Positions 8,871-17,444 of a stretch of 64,000 bases of DNA are shown piece after piece (the stretch's first letter is position 1; each line of letters opens with the position of its first letter). The notes under the pieces were generated by a model. That model made no database searches. It saw only the letters and a list, made by a program, of their open reading frames with translations, and was not told the origin of the DNA. The position numbers and the translations under genes are program-made. Source of the DNA: Bin87 sp963663945 (GTDB lineage Bacteria > Chloroflexota > Dehalococcoidia > Lucifugimonadales > UBA3495); contig OY760687.1 of NCBI GenBank assembly GCA_963663945.1, positions 3,534,001 to 3,598,000 on the forward strand, read 5' to 3'.

Positions 8871-9350
8871 CTAGACGGAACGACGCGCAGCCGCCCGTAC
8901 GGACGCCAGGATGCGACCGTAAGCGTTGCACCGGCAGAGGTTGCCGGACAGTGCCTCCCGTATCTGCGCATCCGTTGGCGCAGGGTTGCCGTCAAGCAAC
9001 GCGCGTGTCGCCATGACGAATCCTGGGGTGCAGAACCCGCACTGACCGCCGTCCTCATCCAGGAATGCCTGCTGCAATGGTGACAGTTCACCGGCTGGCG
9101 CGAGCCCTTCGATCGTCAGAACCTCATGGCCGTCGGCTCGCATCGCCAGGACGTGGCAGGCGTTGACCGGCGTGTCGTCCAGCAGCACGGTGCACGACCC
9201 GCACTCGCCGCGGTCGCATCCCCGCTTGGCTCCGGTCAGCCCCAGCATATCCCGCAGCACGTCCAGCAGCGACCAGTGGTGCCGCACCTTGAGGGTATGC
9301 TCGGCGCCGTTGACGGTGAGCGTAATGTTGGCCTCATGCCGGCTGGTCAT
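8871..9350 (-). CDS. (2Fe-2S) subunit of xanthine-dehydrogenase-family hydroxylase
   Basis: Small iron-sulfur subunit that passes electrons from the molybdenum site to FAD. The 159-residue protein has the two expected clusters: plant-ferredoxin type C45, C50, C53, C65, and the helical cluster C104, C107, C139, C141 ('GQCGFCTPG', 'NLCRCNAY'). It is divergent from the large-subunit gene (95 bp apart), whereas these subunits are more often co-directional. With the L and M subunits nearby it should form a complete heterotrimer. The ATG at 9350 starts at the conserved beta-strand; 9389 is an alternative. Confidence 0.93.
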   Translation of the reverse strand: MTSRHEANITLTVNGAEHTLKVRHHWSLLDVLRDMLGLTGAKRGCDRGECGSCTVLLDDTPVNACHVLAMRADGHEVLTIEGLAPAGELSPLQQAFLDEDGGQCGFCTPGFVMATRALLDGNPAPTDAQIREALSGNLCRCNAYGRILASVRAAARRSV

Positions 9351-9445
9351 GGTCGCTGCATCGTATCGCACGCACCGAGCACTGGGCAAACAGTTGGTGA
9401 CAGGATCTCGTTGACGCTGTGCGGGGCCATTGCTACCATCGCCCC

Positions 9446-11719
9446 ATGGTTGCCACCCCCTCCCCGCCTCTCGCCACCGTCGGCCGCAGCGTGCCCCGCT
9501 ACGAGCTGGCCGACAAGCTGACCGGTTCCGCGCAGTACTCTGCCGACATCGCGCTGCCGGGGATGCTCCACGGCGTCATCGTGCGCAGCCCGCATCCCCA
9601 CGCTGACGTGCTGTCCGTGGATGTCAGCGAGGCCCTGGCGCTGCCCGGGGTCCGCGCGGTGGTCACGCCGGCCGATGCGCCCGATGCCCGCCTGGCCCCC
9701 GACATGCTGGTGCTGGACACCCGCGTGCGTTTCGCGGGCGATGAGGTGGCCGCCGTCGCCGCCGATGACCTTGAAACCGCGCGTGCCGCCGCCGCCCTCG
9801 TGCGGGTTGAGTACAACGTGCTGCCCTTCGTGACGGATCCGGTGGCCGCGTTGGAACCAGACGCACCGCAAATCCATCCCCACGGCAACCTGGCCATACC
9901 GGAACCCCTGGCGTTGCAGCGCGGCGACATCGACGCCGGGTTTGCCGCCGCCGATATTGTCCTTGAAGAGACCTACCGCCTGCCCACCCACTCGGCGACG
10001 CCGCTGGAGCCCCGCGCCGCCCTGGCGTCGTGGGATGGCGACCGGCTCACCGTGTGGAAGTCCACCCGAGGGGTGCATGTGGACCGCGCCGTGCTGGCGG
10101 AGGCGCTGGGGCTTGAGCAGGCCGACGTGCGCGTCATCGGGCCAAGCATGGGCGGCAGCTACGGCAACAAGGACGAGTCCCGCATGGCCGCGTTGGCCGC
10201 GCTATTGTCCATCCGATCCGGCCGTCCCGTCCGCATCGAGTACAGCCGGGAGGAGGAGTTTGTCGCTGGCCGTACCCGTCACGGCGGCCGGATCGACCTT
10301 CGCATCGGCATCACCCGTGATGGAGACATCACCGCCATCCACGGCGATGCCCTCATGGACTCGGGAGCGTACCAGGCGACGGCTCCCCAGATGACCCGTC
10401 GCATTGGACAGGGCATTCTGTACCTGTACCGCTGCCCCAACGTCCGTTTCGACGCCCGGACGGTCACCACCAACCGGCCCGTGGCCGGTAGCTATCGCGC
10501 TCTGGGCGCGCCCCAGGGTCATTTCGCCCTGGAGACCCTCATGGACCGCGCCGCCGAGGCCGTCGGCATGGACGCGCTGGCCTTCCGGATGCGCAACCAT
10601 GTCCCCCTGGAAGGACAGGCCGGCCCGCGCCTGACGCCGCTCGATCAGATCGTGGACGGCCAGCCCGTGGAGGGTGGCATTCCCTTCTCCAGCAATGGTC
10701 TGGAGGAGTGCCTGCGCCGGGGCGCGTCCGAGTTCGGCTGGGACGAACCCTTTGAGCATTACGATCCCGCCGACCCCTTCATCCGGCGCGGCCGGGGAGT
10801 CAGCATCATGCTCTACCGCGGTGGCGTCGGCTTCGACTCGGCCGCCGGCCTCTCCATCAGGGAAGATGGCAGGGTCAACCTGGTAAGCGGTTTGATCGAC
10901 GTGGGCGAGGGCGCGGTCACCGTGCTGTGCCAGTTTGCCGCCGAGGCCATGGCGGTGCCCTACGAGGACGTCATCCCGCGCTTCGCCGATACCGAGGGAA
11001 CCCCCGACGCGCCCATAACCGCCGGCTCCGCCGCCACCTTCTCCACCGGAACGGCGGTGGTACAGGCGGCCGATCGCCTCCGCGAACAGTTGTTGGAAGC
11101 CGCCGCTGGCCGTCTGGAGGCCGACGCCTCCGCACTGTCCATCGCCGACGGTGCGGTCCGCGTTGCGGGCGATCCTGCCCGCCGCATCAGCTACGCTGAG
11201 CTCGCCCGGGCCGTCGCACCGCAGATCCTTGCTGCCGAGGCCACCATCACCCCCGGCAGCCCTGACTACATTATCAACTCATTCGGCGCCCACTTCTGCG
11301 AGATCGAGGTGGATACGGCCACCGGTCGGGTCCGGGTGGCCCGCTACGTCACCGCCCACGACTCCGGGCGCATCATCAACCCCCGGACCGCGCTGAACCA
11401 GGTGGAGGGCGCCATTTCCCAGATGCTCGGTTTCGCCCTCAGCGAGGAGCTGATCACCGACGAGCCCACGGGCGTCACCCTCAACGGCAGCTACCTGGAG
11501 CACAAGAGCCCCACCATCCAGGACTACCCCGACATCACCACCATCTTCGCCGATGTGATCGACCCGGTGGGTCCCATGGGAGCCAAGGCCCTGGGTGAGG
11601 TCCCCTCCGTGGGCGTCGCGCCGTCCATCGCCAATGCCCTCTACGACGCCATCGGCATCCGCTTCACCCGCCTGCCCATCACCCCCGACCGCGTGCTGGA
11701 TGCCCTGGCCGGGCGGTAA
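9446..11719 (+). CDS. Molybdopterin-binding large subunit, xanthine dehydrogenase family
   Basis: Catalytic subunit of a molybdenum hydroxylase. It opens with 'vGRSVPRYElaDKLTGSAqYsADialPGMLHg.ivRSPhPHA', the a/b hammerhead domain. Later come 'GGsYGNKDE', 'ARTVTTNRPVAGSYRALGAPQ' near the Mo site and 'VGPMGAKALGEVP' near the end. The active-site loop SYRALGAPQ is not the AYxCSFR of form I CO dehydrogenase, so a CO-oxidising role is not supported; an aldehyde, purine or aromatic substrate is possible. The start at 9446 gives 757 residues. The iron-sulfur subunit is divergent upstream, and the FAD subunit follows after an unrelated gene. Confidence 0.92.
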   Translation: MVATPSPPLATVGRSVPRYELADKLTGSAQYSADIALPGMLHGVIVRSPHPHADVLSVDVSEALALPGVRAVVTPADAPDARLAPDMLVLDTRVRFAGDEVAAVAADDLETARAAAALVRVEYNVLPFVTDPVAALEPDAPQIHPHGNLAIPEPLALQRGDIDAGFAAADIVLEETYRLPTHSATPLEPRAALASWDGDRLTVWKSTRGVHVDRAVLAEALGLEQADVRVIGPSMGGSYGNKDESRMAALAALLSIRSGRPVRIEYSREEEFVAGRTRHGGRIDLRIGITRDGDITAIHGDALMDSGAYQATAPQMTRRIGQGILYLYRCPNVRFDARTVTTNRPVAGSYRALGAPQGHFALETLMDRAAEAVGMDALAFRMRNHVPLEGQAGPRLTPLDQIVDGQPVEGGIPFSSNGLEECLRRGASEFGWDEPFEHYDPADPFIRRGRGVSIMLYRGGVGFDSAAGLSIREDGRVNLVSGLIDVGEGAVTVLCQFAAEAMAVPYEDVIPRFADTEGTPDAPITAGSAATFSTGTAVVQAADRLREQLLEAAAGRLEADASALSIADGAVRVAGDPARRISYAELARAVAPQILAAEATITPGSPDYIINSFGAHFCEIEVDTATGRVRVARYVTAHDSGRIINPRTALNQVEGAISQMLGFALSEELITDEPTGVTLNGSYLEHKSPTIQDYPDITTIFADVIDPVGPMGAKALGEVPSVGVAPSIANALYDAIGIRFTRLPITPDRVLDALAGR

Positions 11720-11762
11720 GACTGCCCGTTTTGCTGCTCACCGGCGGGCTACCAACAGCCAA

Positions 11763-12182
11763 TTACAATGGGCCACCCCAGCCTAACCGCAACCCGCGCA
11801 CGGGAACAAGCTCCTGTCCCACCGGGTCCACCGCGAGCTTGAAGATTTCCAGCGCCGTCGCTCCCAGCAGAAAATGACCGTCCGGCCCGAAAATCACCGG
11901 GCAGATGTTGGTACGTTCGCCAATTCGGATCGAGGCTACCCCGTAATTACGCATCTCACTTTCGCCGTTGGCATAGAAACAAGGGTATTCCCCTTCTGGT
12001 TCAATGTTCAATCGCTCAAACAATGAAGCAGGAAACATGGAATCGGACGCTCCCGTGTCGACCACAGCCTCCACTGGCCGCATGTCACTCCCCAAGCCTC
12101 TCGAATGCCCCACGTGAACTAGGACGCTGAAGTACCCCACATCGCTCTCCTTACTGCCTGTAGCTGTTTGTAACTGTAACAT
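11763..12182 (-). CDS. Retropepsin-like aspartic protease domain protein
   Basis: A small protein (139 residues from the ATG at 12182) with one active-site motif, 'VVDTGASDSMFP', and a later hydrophobic-hydrophobic-Gly 'FLLGATALEIF'. This is the layout of single-domain clan AA proteases that work as dimers. There is no transposon or gag/pol neighbour. It lies on the opposite strand between the large and FAD subunit genes, breaking a usual operon. The start is uncertain: the frame extends to 12230, but that would overlap the divergent gene. It may act in processing or regulation; its target is unknown. Confidence 0.75.
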   Translation of the reverse strand: MLQLQTATGSKESDVGYFSVLVHVGHSRGLGSDMRPVEAVVDTGASDSMFPASLFERLNIEPEGEYPCFYANGESEMRNYGVASIRIGERTNICPVIFGPDGHFLLGATALEIFKLAVDPVGQELVPVRGLRLGWGGPL

Positions 12183-12209
12183 ATGCAGCATCAGTTTGAG
12201 GAACTCCCC

Positions 12210-13199
12210 ATGACCTTCCGACTCCTCCAACCCACCTCCCTGGCGGAAGCCTGCGCCCTGCTGGCCGCTGCGCCCAATGATGCCGTGCCCGTCGCCGGCG
12301 GCACCGACCTGCTATCCGAAATCCGCGACGGCACTGCCGAGCCGTCCACCCTGGTCGCGCTGGATTCCATATCCGACGCCGACCTGACCGGCATTGCGGA
12401 AACACCTGACGGCGGCCTGCGCATCGGCGCGCTGACCACCATCGCTGATCTCGCGGCGCACGACGGCATACGCAGCCACTATGCCGCCCTGTCTCAGGCT
12501 ACCGCCGGACTGGCGACGCCGCAGGTGCGGAACCTGGGCACCCTGGGCGGCAACCTCAACCAGCGACCCCGTTGCTGGTACTACCGTCACCCGCTCACCG
12601 TGTGCCTGAAGCGCGGCGGCGACCGCTGCTACGCGGTGCCGGGCGTCGGCAAATACCTGTGCGTGACGGGCGGCGACCGTTGCTTCATCGTGCATCCATC
12701 CGATACTGCCGTGGCTCTGGCGGCGCTCGGCGCCTCGGTGACCATCGCCTCTCCTGAAGGTGAGCGCACCGTAGCCATCGCCGACTTCTTCGTTGGCCCC
12801 GATGTCGACCTGCTTCGGGAGAACATCCTGCAGCCGGGCGAACTTATGACCGCCGTGTCCCTACCGCGGCCTTCTGCCGGCCAGCGCAGCATCTATCTGA
12901 AGGCCCGCGAGCGGGAGTCGGGCGACTTTGCCCTGGTCAGCGTCGCGGCCGCTCTGACTGTCGTCGACGAAGTGGTTACGGATGCATCGGTAGTAATGGG
13001 CGGCGTTGCGCCGACGCCATACCGCGCTGAGGGGACCGAGGACTACCTGCGCGGCCGGTCAGTGTCAGACGTGTCGTCGTCGGACGCGGGAGCCGTGGCC
13101 ATCGCCAGCCCCAGGCCCCTGCCCGACAACGCCTACAAGCTGCCCATGGCCTCCAACCTGACGGCGCGCGCCATTTCCACGCTGCTGGCGTCCGTCTAG
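12210..13199 (+). CDS. FAD-binding subunit of molybdenum hydroxylase with extra Cys cluster
   Basis: Medium subunit carrying FAD ('VPVAGGTDLLSEIRDG', 'TPQVRNLGTLGGNL'). The start at 12210 is set by GAGGA 7 nt upstream. It has five cysteines between residues 122 and 158 (C122, C132, C140, C151, C158), in a segment 'VCLKRGGDRCYAV...KYLCVTGGDRCF'. Ordinary xanthine-dehydrogenase FAD subunits lack this. A similar Cys-rich insertion in the beta subunit of 4-hydroxybenzoyl-CoA reductase holds a [4Fe-4S] cluster. So this may be a reductase-type or low-potential enzyme; that part is inference. It pairs with the genes at 8871-9350 and 9446-11719. Confidence 0.9.
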   Translation: MTFRLLQPTSLAEACALLAAAPNDAVPVAGGTDLLSEIRDGTAEPSTLVALDSISDADLTGIAETPDGGLRIGALTTIADLAAHDGIRSHYAALSQATAGLATPQVRNLGTLGGNLNQRPRCWYYRHPLTVCLKRGGDRCYAVPGVGKYLCVTGGDRCFIVHPSDTAVALAALGASVTIASPEGERTVAIADFFVGPDVDLLRENILQPGELMTAVSLPRPSAGQRSIYLKARERESGDFALVSVAAALTVVDEVVTDASVVMGGVAPTPYRAEGTEDYLRGRSVSDVSSSDAGAVAIASPRPLPDNAYKLPMASNLTARAISTLLASV

Positions 13200-13334
13200 A
13201 TTGCCGGCGTTGCTCACGGTTGGATTCGGTCGGGGGCCTGCCGGCAGCCGCGCCGGCGCAGGCAGGCTTGCCTTGACATCAAGATGGCCCTGTAACAGAA
13301 TAACGCCATCCTCACCCCTCACAGGAACGAGAGT

Positions 13335-14129
13335 ATGACAACAGTTCAGAGTGGTTCCCGCACTACCGTAAATGTCAACGGGACTGCCGTCGAAATGTAT
13401 TCCGGCGGCAACGGTCCGCCGCTGGTTTTCTTCCATGGAGCCGGTGGATCCAACGGTTGGCAGCCCTGGCACGAGGATCTGTCCGCCGAGTACACCGTGT
13501 ACGTCCCCAGCCAACCCGGGTTCAACGGCACCGAGGCTCCGGGCTGGGTCAAGACCATCCATGACGTGGCCCACTTCAACCACATGTTCGTCGACGCACT
13601 GGGCCTGCAGGACATCATCCTGATGGGCTCGTCGATGGGCGGCTGGGTTTCAGCTGAAATGGCGGCCATGGACGATCACAACATCGATGCTCTGGTCTTG
13701 GTAGACCCCGCCGGAATCAAGCCTCGGGAAGGTGAGATTGCGGAGATCTTCATGGTATCCGCAGCTACCCGCCTCGAGCAGCGTTTCCACGATCCCAGCC
13801 AGGTGGAGAACTACGAAAACTACGCCCGCGAACTGTCTCCCGAAGAGCAGTTGGTTGTCCACTCCAACGCCATCACCGCCTCGCAGCTCTGCTGGAAGCC
13901 CTACCTGCACAACCCCAGCCTTCCCCATACGCTGTCCCGTGTCGGCACGCCCACTCTGATTGTCTGGGGCAACCAGGATGCCATCATTCCTGTGGAGTGC
14001 GGGCACCTGTTCCAGCAGGCGATCCAGGGCAGCCAGCTGCGGATCATCGACAACTGCGGACACTCCCCGGCCGTGGAAAAGCGCGGCGAATTCGTCGGCG
14101 CCGTCACTGGATTCCTGAACAGCCTGTAG
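13335..14129 (+). CDS. Alpha/beta hydrolase
   Basis: A 264-residue alpha/beta-hydrolase fold protein. The oxyanion region is 'VFFHGAGGSN', the nucleophile elbow is G-S-S-M-G-G with Ser100, and an acid is available in 'VWGNQDAIIP' and the His in 'NCGHSPAVEK'. AGGAACGAG precedes the ATG. It is followed 63 bp later by an LLM oxidoreductase, a pairing seen in degradative pathways where a flavin-dependent oxygenation is followed by hydrolysis. The substrate is unknown. Confidence 0.9.
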   Translation: MTTVQSGSRTTVNVNGTAVEMYSGGNGPPLVFFHGAGGSNGWQPWHEDLSAEYTVYVPSQPGFNGTEAPGWVKTIHDVAHFNHMFVDALGLQDIILMGSSMGGWVSAEMAAMDDHNIDALVLVDPAGIKPREGEIAEIFMVSAATRLEQRFHDPSQVENYENYARELSPEEQLVVHSNAITASQLCWKPYLHNPSLPHTLSRVGTPTLIVWGNQDAIIPVECGHLFQQAIQGSQLRIIDNCGHSPAVEKRGEFVGAVTGFLNSL

Positions 14130-14192
14130 CCCGATCACCGGAACACTCCCGCCGCTGGCGGACCCGCGCGCCACCCAGAAGGAGCAAACATC

Positions 14193-15344
14193 ATGGCTCA
14201 CGATCTCGAAGTTTTCTGGTTCTCCGAACAGCCCTACGGCCATGTCACCGAGGATGACCTCGAAGGGTGGGAATCGGGGCGGATGCACTTCCCCAACACC
14301 TATTTCGACCCCGAAAAGGCCCACGTCCTCTACTCCAACTACCACGACCAGTACCAGCTGGCCGATGAGGTCAATTTCGACGGCATCATGTCCAACGAGC
14401 ACCACAGTTCCTACTGGTGCATGAAGCCGTCAGTCAACGTGGACGCCGCCGTCATCACCCAGCGCACCAAGAAGGCGAAGATCGCCATGCTGGGCAATGT
14501 CATCGCCGTTAACGACCCGGTCAAGATGGCCGAAGAGATCGCCATGCTGGACTGTATCAGCGGCGGCCGCATCATCTCCGGCTTCGTGCGCGGCACCGCC
14601 GTGGAAACCCTCCACGCCGGCTACCCGCCCACCGAGAACCGCCCGCGCTTCGAGGAGGCCCACGACCTCATCGTGAAGTGCTGGACCCAGCCAGGCCCCT
14701 TCCGCTGGGAGGGCGAGTACTGGCCCCACCGCATGGTCAACCCCTGGGTGGTGCCCATCCAGAAGCCGCACCCGCCGGTCTGGTTCCCCGGCACCGGCAG
14801 CCCCGAGTCCGTGATCTGGGCCGCCAAGCATCGCTACCCGTACATGAACCTGGGCTCCCTGCTCGACCTGACCAAGCAGCTCAAGGGCATTTACCACGAG
14901 ACCGCGGCCGAGGAAGGCTACGAGGCTGGCCCGGAGCACTTCGGTTACCTGATCCGCTGCCTCGTCGCCGATACTGACGAGAAGGCCCAGGAGATCGGTC
15001 GCACCTTCCTGTGGACCGAGAACCACCGCAACCGCGGGCCGATGGAATTCAACGACCCGCCCGGCTACCAGTCCCGCGAGGCCCTGCGCATCAAGATGTC
15101 CCGCCCCCTCATCGGCACGGGCACCATGGGTCGCCGCATGACCTACGAGGATCTGCAGGACGCCTACAACATCATCGTCGGCAGCCCCGAGACCGTGACC
15201 GAGAAACTGCGCCACATCCGCAGGGACCTCGATCCCGGCTACATCCTCATCTACGGCAACGAGGGCCACATGGCCCACGAGGACGTGATGCGTTCCGTGG
15301 AGCTCCTTGGCACCAAGGTGATACCGGCGCTGAAGGAAGGCTAA
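14193..15344 (+). CDS. LLM-class flavin-dependent oxidoreductase
   Basis: A luciferase-like monooxygenase-family TIM-barrel protein of 383 residues that would use reduced flavin. Visible features include 'EVFWFSEQPYGHVTEDDLEGW', 'SNEHHSSYWCMKPSVNVDAAVITQRT' with the 'GNVIAVNDPVKMAEEIAMLDCISGGRIISGFVRG' core, and 'VWFPGTGSPESVIWAA'. AGAAGGAG precedes the ATG. It lies directly behind the alpha/beta hydrolase and probably shares its transcript. The substrate cannot be told from sequence. Confidence 0.9.
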   Translation: MAHDLEVFWFSEQPYGHVTEDDLEGWESGRMHFPNTYFDPEKAHVLYSNYHDQYQLADEVNFDGIMSNEHHSSYWCMKPSVNVDAAVITQRTKKAKIAMLGNVIAVNDPVKMAEEIAMLDCISGGRIISGFVRGTAVETLHAGYPPTENRPRFEEAHDLIVKCWTQPGPFRWEGEYWPHRMVNPWVVPIQKPHPPVWFPGTGSPESVIWAAKHRYPYMNLGSLLDLTKQLKGIYHETAAEEGYEAGPEHFGYLIRCLVADTDEKAQEIGRTFLWTENHRNRGPMEFNDPPGYQSREALRIKMSRPLIGTGTMGRRMTYEDLQDAYNIIVGSPETVTEKLRHIRRDLDPGYILIYGNEGHMAHEDVMRSVELLGTKVIPALKEG

Positions 15345-15374
15345 ATCCGAGGTCAACCAGACGCAGAGCTTTTG

Positions 15375-15397
15375 GGAGCGGGTTTTAAACCCGCTCC
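15375..15397 (+). terminator. Hairpin after LLM oxidoreductase gene
   Basis: GGAGCGGG (15375-15382) pairs with CCCGCTCC (15390-15397) around TTTTAAA, 30 bp after the stop codon. Only TATTGGTT follows, so the T-tract is poor. Confidence 0.5.
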
Positions 15398-15463
15398 TAT
15401 TGGTTATCTCGTGCCGATGGTACACTCGAGCAAGTACGAACAAGCCTCGTTAGGAATTTAAGC

Positions 15464-15691
15464 ATGGCCACGCCGGTGGAACTCTCCCCCGAGTCTGAAA
15501 AACGTCTTAGTCTTCTGGCCGCACGCACCGGCCGATCCAAGTCGATCCTCCTCAAGGAGATTATCGAACGCGGGCTTGAAGATATCGAGGACTACTACCT
15601 GGCCCATCAGGTTCTGGAGCGCGTCCGCAGTGGGCAGGAAACGACTTATTCTGCCGCGGAAGTAAGGCGAGACCTTGCTCTGGACAATTGA
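15464..15691 (+). CDS. RelB/CopG-type antitoxin
   Basis: A 75-residue protein with a ribbon-helix-helix N-terminus ('TPVELSPESEKRLSLLAARTGRSKSILLKEIIERGLEDIEDYYLA') and a charged C-terminal tail, the usual design of an antitoxin that binds its own promoter and neutralises the toxin with its tail. Its stop overlaps the start of the RelE-like gene by 17 nt, the normal translational coupling of type II toxin-antitoxin pairs. AGGAA precedes the ATG. Autoregulation is inferred. Confidence 0.88.
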   Translation: MATPVELSPESEKRLSLLAARTGRSKSILLKEIIERGLEDIEDYYLAHQVLERVRSGQETTYSAAEVRRDLALDN

Positions 15692-15941
15692 GTATTCAGA
15701 AACTGCCAGGGATCAGTTGCGCCGGCTGGACAGCCAAATGTCCCGACGCGTCATCGAATATATGGACGAGCGGGTCGCTACGCGAACCGATCCACGTAGC
15801 TTGGGTAGAGCTTTGACCGGACCATTAGGAGGGCTTTGGCGCTACCGCGTGGGCGATTGTCGTGTCGTGTGCGACATTCAGGACGATGTGTTGGGTATAT
15901 TGGTAGTTCGCGTCAGCAGGCGGGATAGCGTTTATCGCTGA
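15675..15941 (+). CDS. RelE/ParE-superfamily toxin
   Basis: An 88-residue RelE-like protein ('WTIEYSETARDQLRRLD..MSRRVIEYMDERV') with the conserved 'GPLGGLWRYRVGDCRVVCDIQDD.LGILVVRVSRRDSVY' end, which supplies the basic catalytic surface used to cleave ribosome-bound mRNA in RelE homologues. The best start is a TTG at 15675 inside the antitoxin gene; I see no ATG that keeps the first beta-strand. With the upstream antitoxin it forms a complete type II module. Confidence 0.88.
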   Translation: MLWTIEYSETARDQLRRLDSQMSRRVIEYMDERVATRTDPRSLGRALTGPLGGLWRYRVGDCRVVCDIQDDVLGILVVRVSRRDSVYR

Positions 15942-15965
15942 ACTCACCAGGGCGCACAATGCGAT

Positions 15966-15996
15966 AGGGGCGAGTAATCACTCGCCCCTGCTTTTT
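15966..15996 (+). terminator. Rho-independent terminator after toxin gene
   Basis: A perfect 10-bp stem (15966-15975 with 15980-15989, loop AATC) is followed by GCTTTTT. It ends the toxin-antitoxin transcript just before the convergent Rieske gene. Confidence 0.85.
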
Positions 15997-16017
15997 GCCG
16001 TATTTCCTGAACCTCTA

Positions 16018-17322
16018 CTACTTCCCGTTTCGCGACTGCGACCCGTCCGGATACAGGTCGTCCCACAGGGCGTCGCGCCAGTCCACGCCCACCGGCAGGA
16101 TGGCCTGCGACGGACGCAGCATGTAGTAGTTGTCGCCGACGCCGGGAGGCGAGCCGCCCTCGGCCACCGTCCGCGCCGCCTTCAGAAGCTCACGCCGCGC
16201 GTAGATGATGGCCATGTCGGTGCGGCTCAGGTTTTCCCGCGACCGGTCCACAACGTGGCCCATGCTCTCCTGCACCGCCACGTCCTGGGCGTTGACGCCG
16301 TCGATGCCGCTGAACGTCTCCGTCTTCTGCACCGACCGGTCGATCATCCAGTTGTTGTCCTGGTTGACCCTGGTGCGGAAGCTGTCCAGCATGTGCTCGG
16401 GCCCGCGCCCGTAGCCGCGGTCCATGTCGATGCGCTCCTGCTCCTCAATGGGGTCGTCGTAGGACAGGTCCCAGTTCCAGACCATCACGCTGTTGTCGTC
16501 CATGGGGACCCACATGTGTCCGGAGGCGAGGAATCCCACGGGCCCCGACTGGCCCCGATAGCCGCGCTGGCTGGCCCGGATCTGGTGGAAGGGCATCACG
16601 AAGTGGTACGCCCGCACGTGGTTGCCCTCGTCGCCCAGCGACCGGATGCCGGCGTAGCGATATCCGTAGTCGGTGATGTCCACCTCCAGTTCCGGCGGCT
16701 TGCCCTGCACGTGGGGCGAGTCGACGCGCAGGCCGGCGTGGGGAGTGTCAACACGAATGGTGCGGTGCAGGATCGTCGCGTGAGCCGAGTCGATGCCGCC
16801 CTCCAGCGCCTGGAGCCAGTTGCACTCCTGGATGTTCTTGGTGACGTGGCGGTGGGTTTCCGGCACCGCGGCCCACTCGAACTTCGGCGGCGGCGGCATG
16901 TGCTCTTTCGGACCCATGTAGGCCCAGATGACGCCGCCCAGCTCGACGGTCGGGTAGGACGTGGTGGTCATCTTGGACGGGAAATCGCTGTCCGCCGGCT
17001 CGTTCATCATGTCCACGCACTGGCCGTTCACGTCGAACTTCCAGCCGTGGTACACGCAGCGCAGGCCACAATCTTCGTTGCGGCCCAGCCACAGCGACAC
17101 CAGGCGGTGCGGGCAAAACTCGTCAAGCAGGCCGATGCGCCCGTCGGTGTCGCGGAACGCCACCAGCTCCTCTCCCAGTAGCTTGACCCGAACCGGCTCT
17201 CCGTCCGGCTCCGACAGTTCCCAGGACAGCAGGGCGGGCATCCAGTAGCGGCGCATGAGATCGCCCATGGCGGTGCCGGGCCCGACTTGCGTGAGCGTCA
17301 CGTTTTCTGCTTGAGAAATCAT
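16018..17322 (-). CDS. Rieske non-haem iron ring-hydroxylating oxygenase, large subunit
   Basis: A 434-residue oxygenase alpha subunit. The Rieske [2Fe-2S] motif is present (CPHR ... CVYHGWKF), near residues 70-95. The catalytic iron site is marked by 'NWLQALEGGIDSAHATILH', with the second-sphere Asp and the His ligands. Enzymes like this open or demethylate aromatic substrates using electrons from a separate reductase. A strong GAGGAGGT lies before the ATG. A separate ferredoxin reductase-like gene sits at 31816-32580, but its link is not shown. The neighbouring amidohydrolase is divergent. Confidence 0.93.
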   Translation of the reverse strand: MISQAENVTLTQVGPGTAMGDLMRRYWMPALLSWELSEPDGEPVRVKLLGEELVAFRDTDGRIGLLDEFCPHRLVSLWLGRNEDCGLRCVYHGWKFDVNGQCVDMMNEPADSDFPSKMTTTSYPTVELGGVIWAYMGPKEHMPPPPKFEWAAVPETHRHVTKNIQECNWLQALEGGIDSAHATILHRTIRVDTPHAGLRVDSPHVQGKPPELEVDITDYGYRYAGIRSLGDEGNHVRAYHFVMPFHQIRASQRGYRGQSGPVGFLASGHMWVPMDDNSVMVWNWDLSYDDPIEEQERIDMDRGYGRGPEHMLDSFRTRVNQDNNWMIDRSVQKTETFSGIDGVNAQDVAVQESMGHVVDRSRENLSRTDMAIIYARRELLKAARTVAEGGSPPGVGDNYYMLRPSQAILPVGVDWRDALWDDLYPDGSQSRNGK

Positions 17323-17444
17323 AGGACATACCTCCTCTGCATGGTGTCAGAGTAGCAGCAAATGTGCCGTTTTGCTATGCTCTGCAACCTGAAAGCGCCC
17401 TCAGCCGGGCGTGTTTCCATCACCCGACAGCGGGGAGTTCAACA

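Noticed and set aside
9446..11719. Aerobic CO dehydrogenase large subunit (coxL)
   Set aside because: The form I active-site loop AYxCSFR is absent; the equivalent region reads SYRALGAPQ, so only the broader family is supported.
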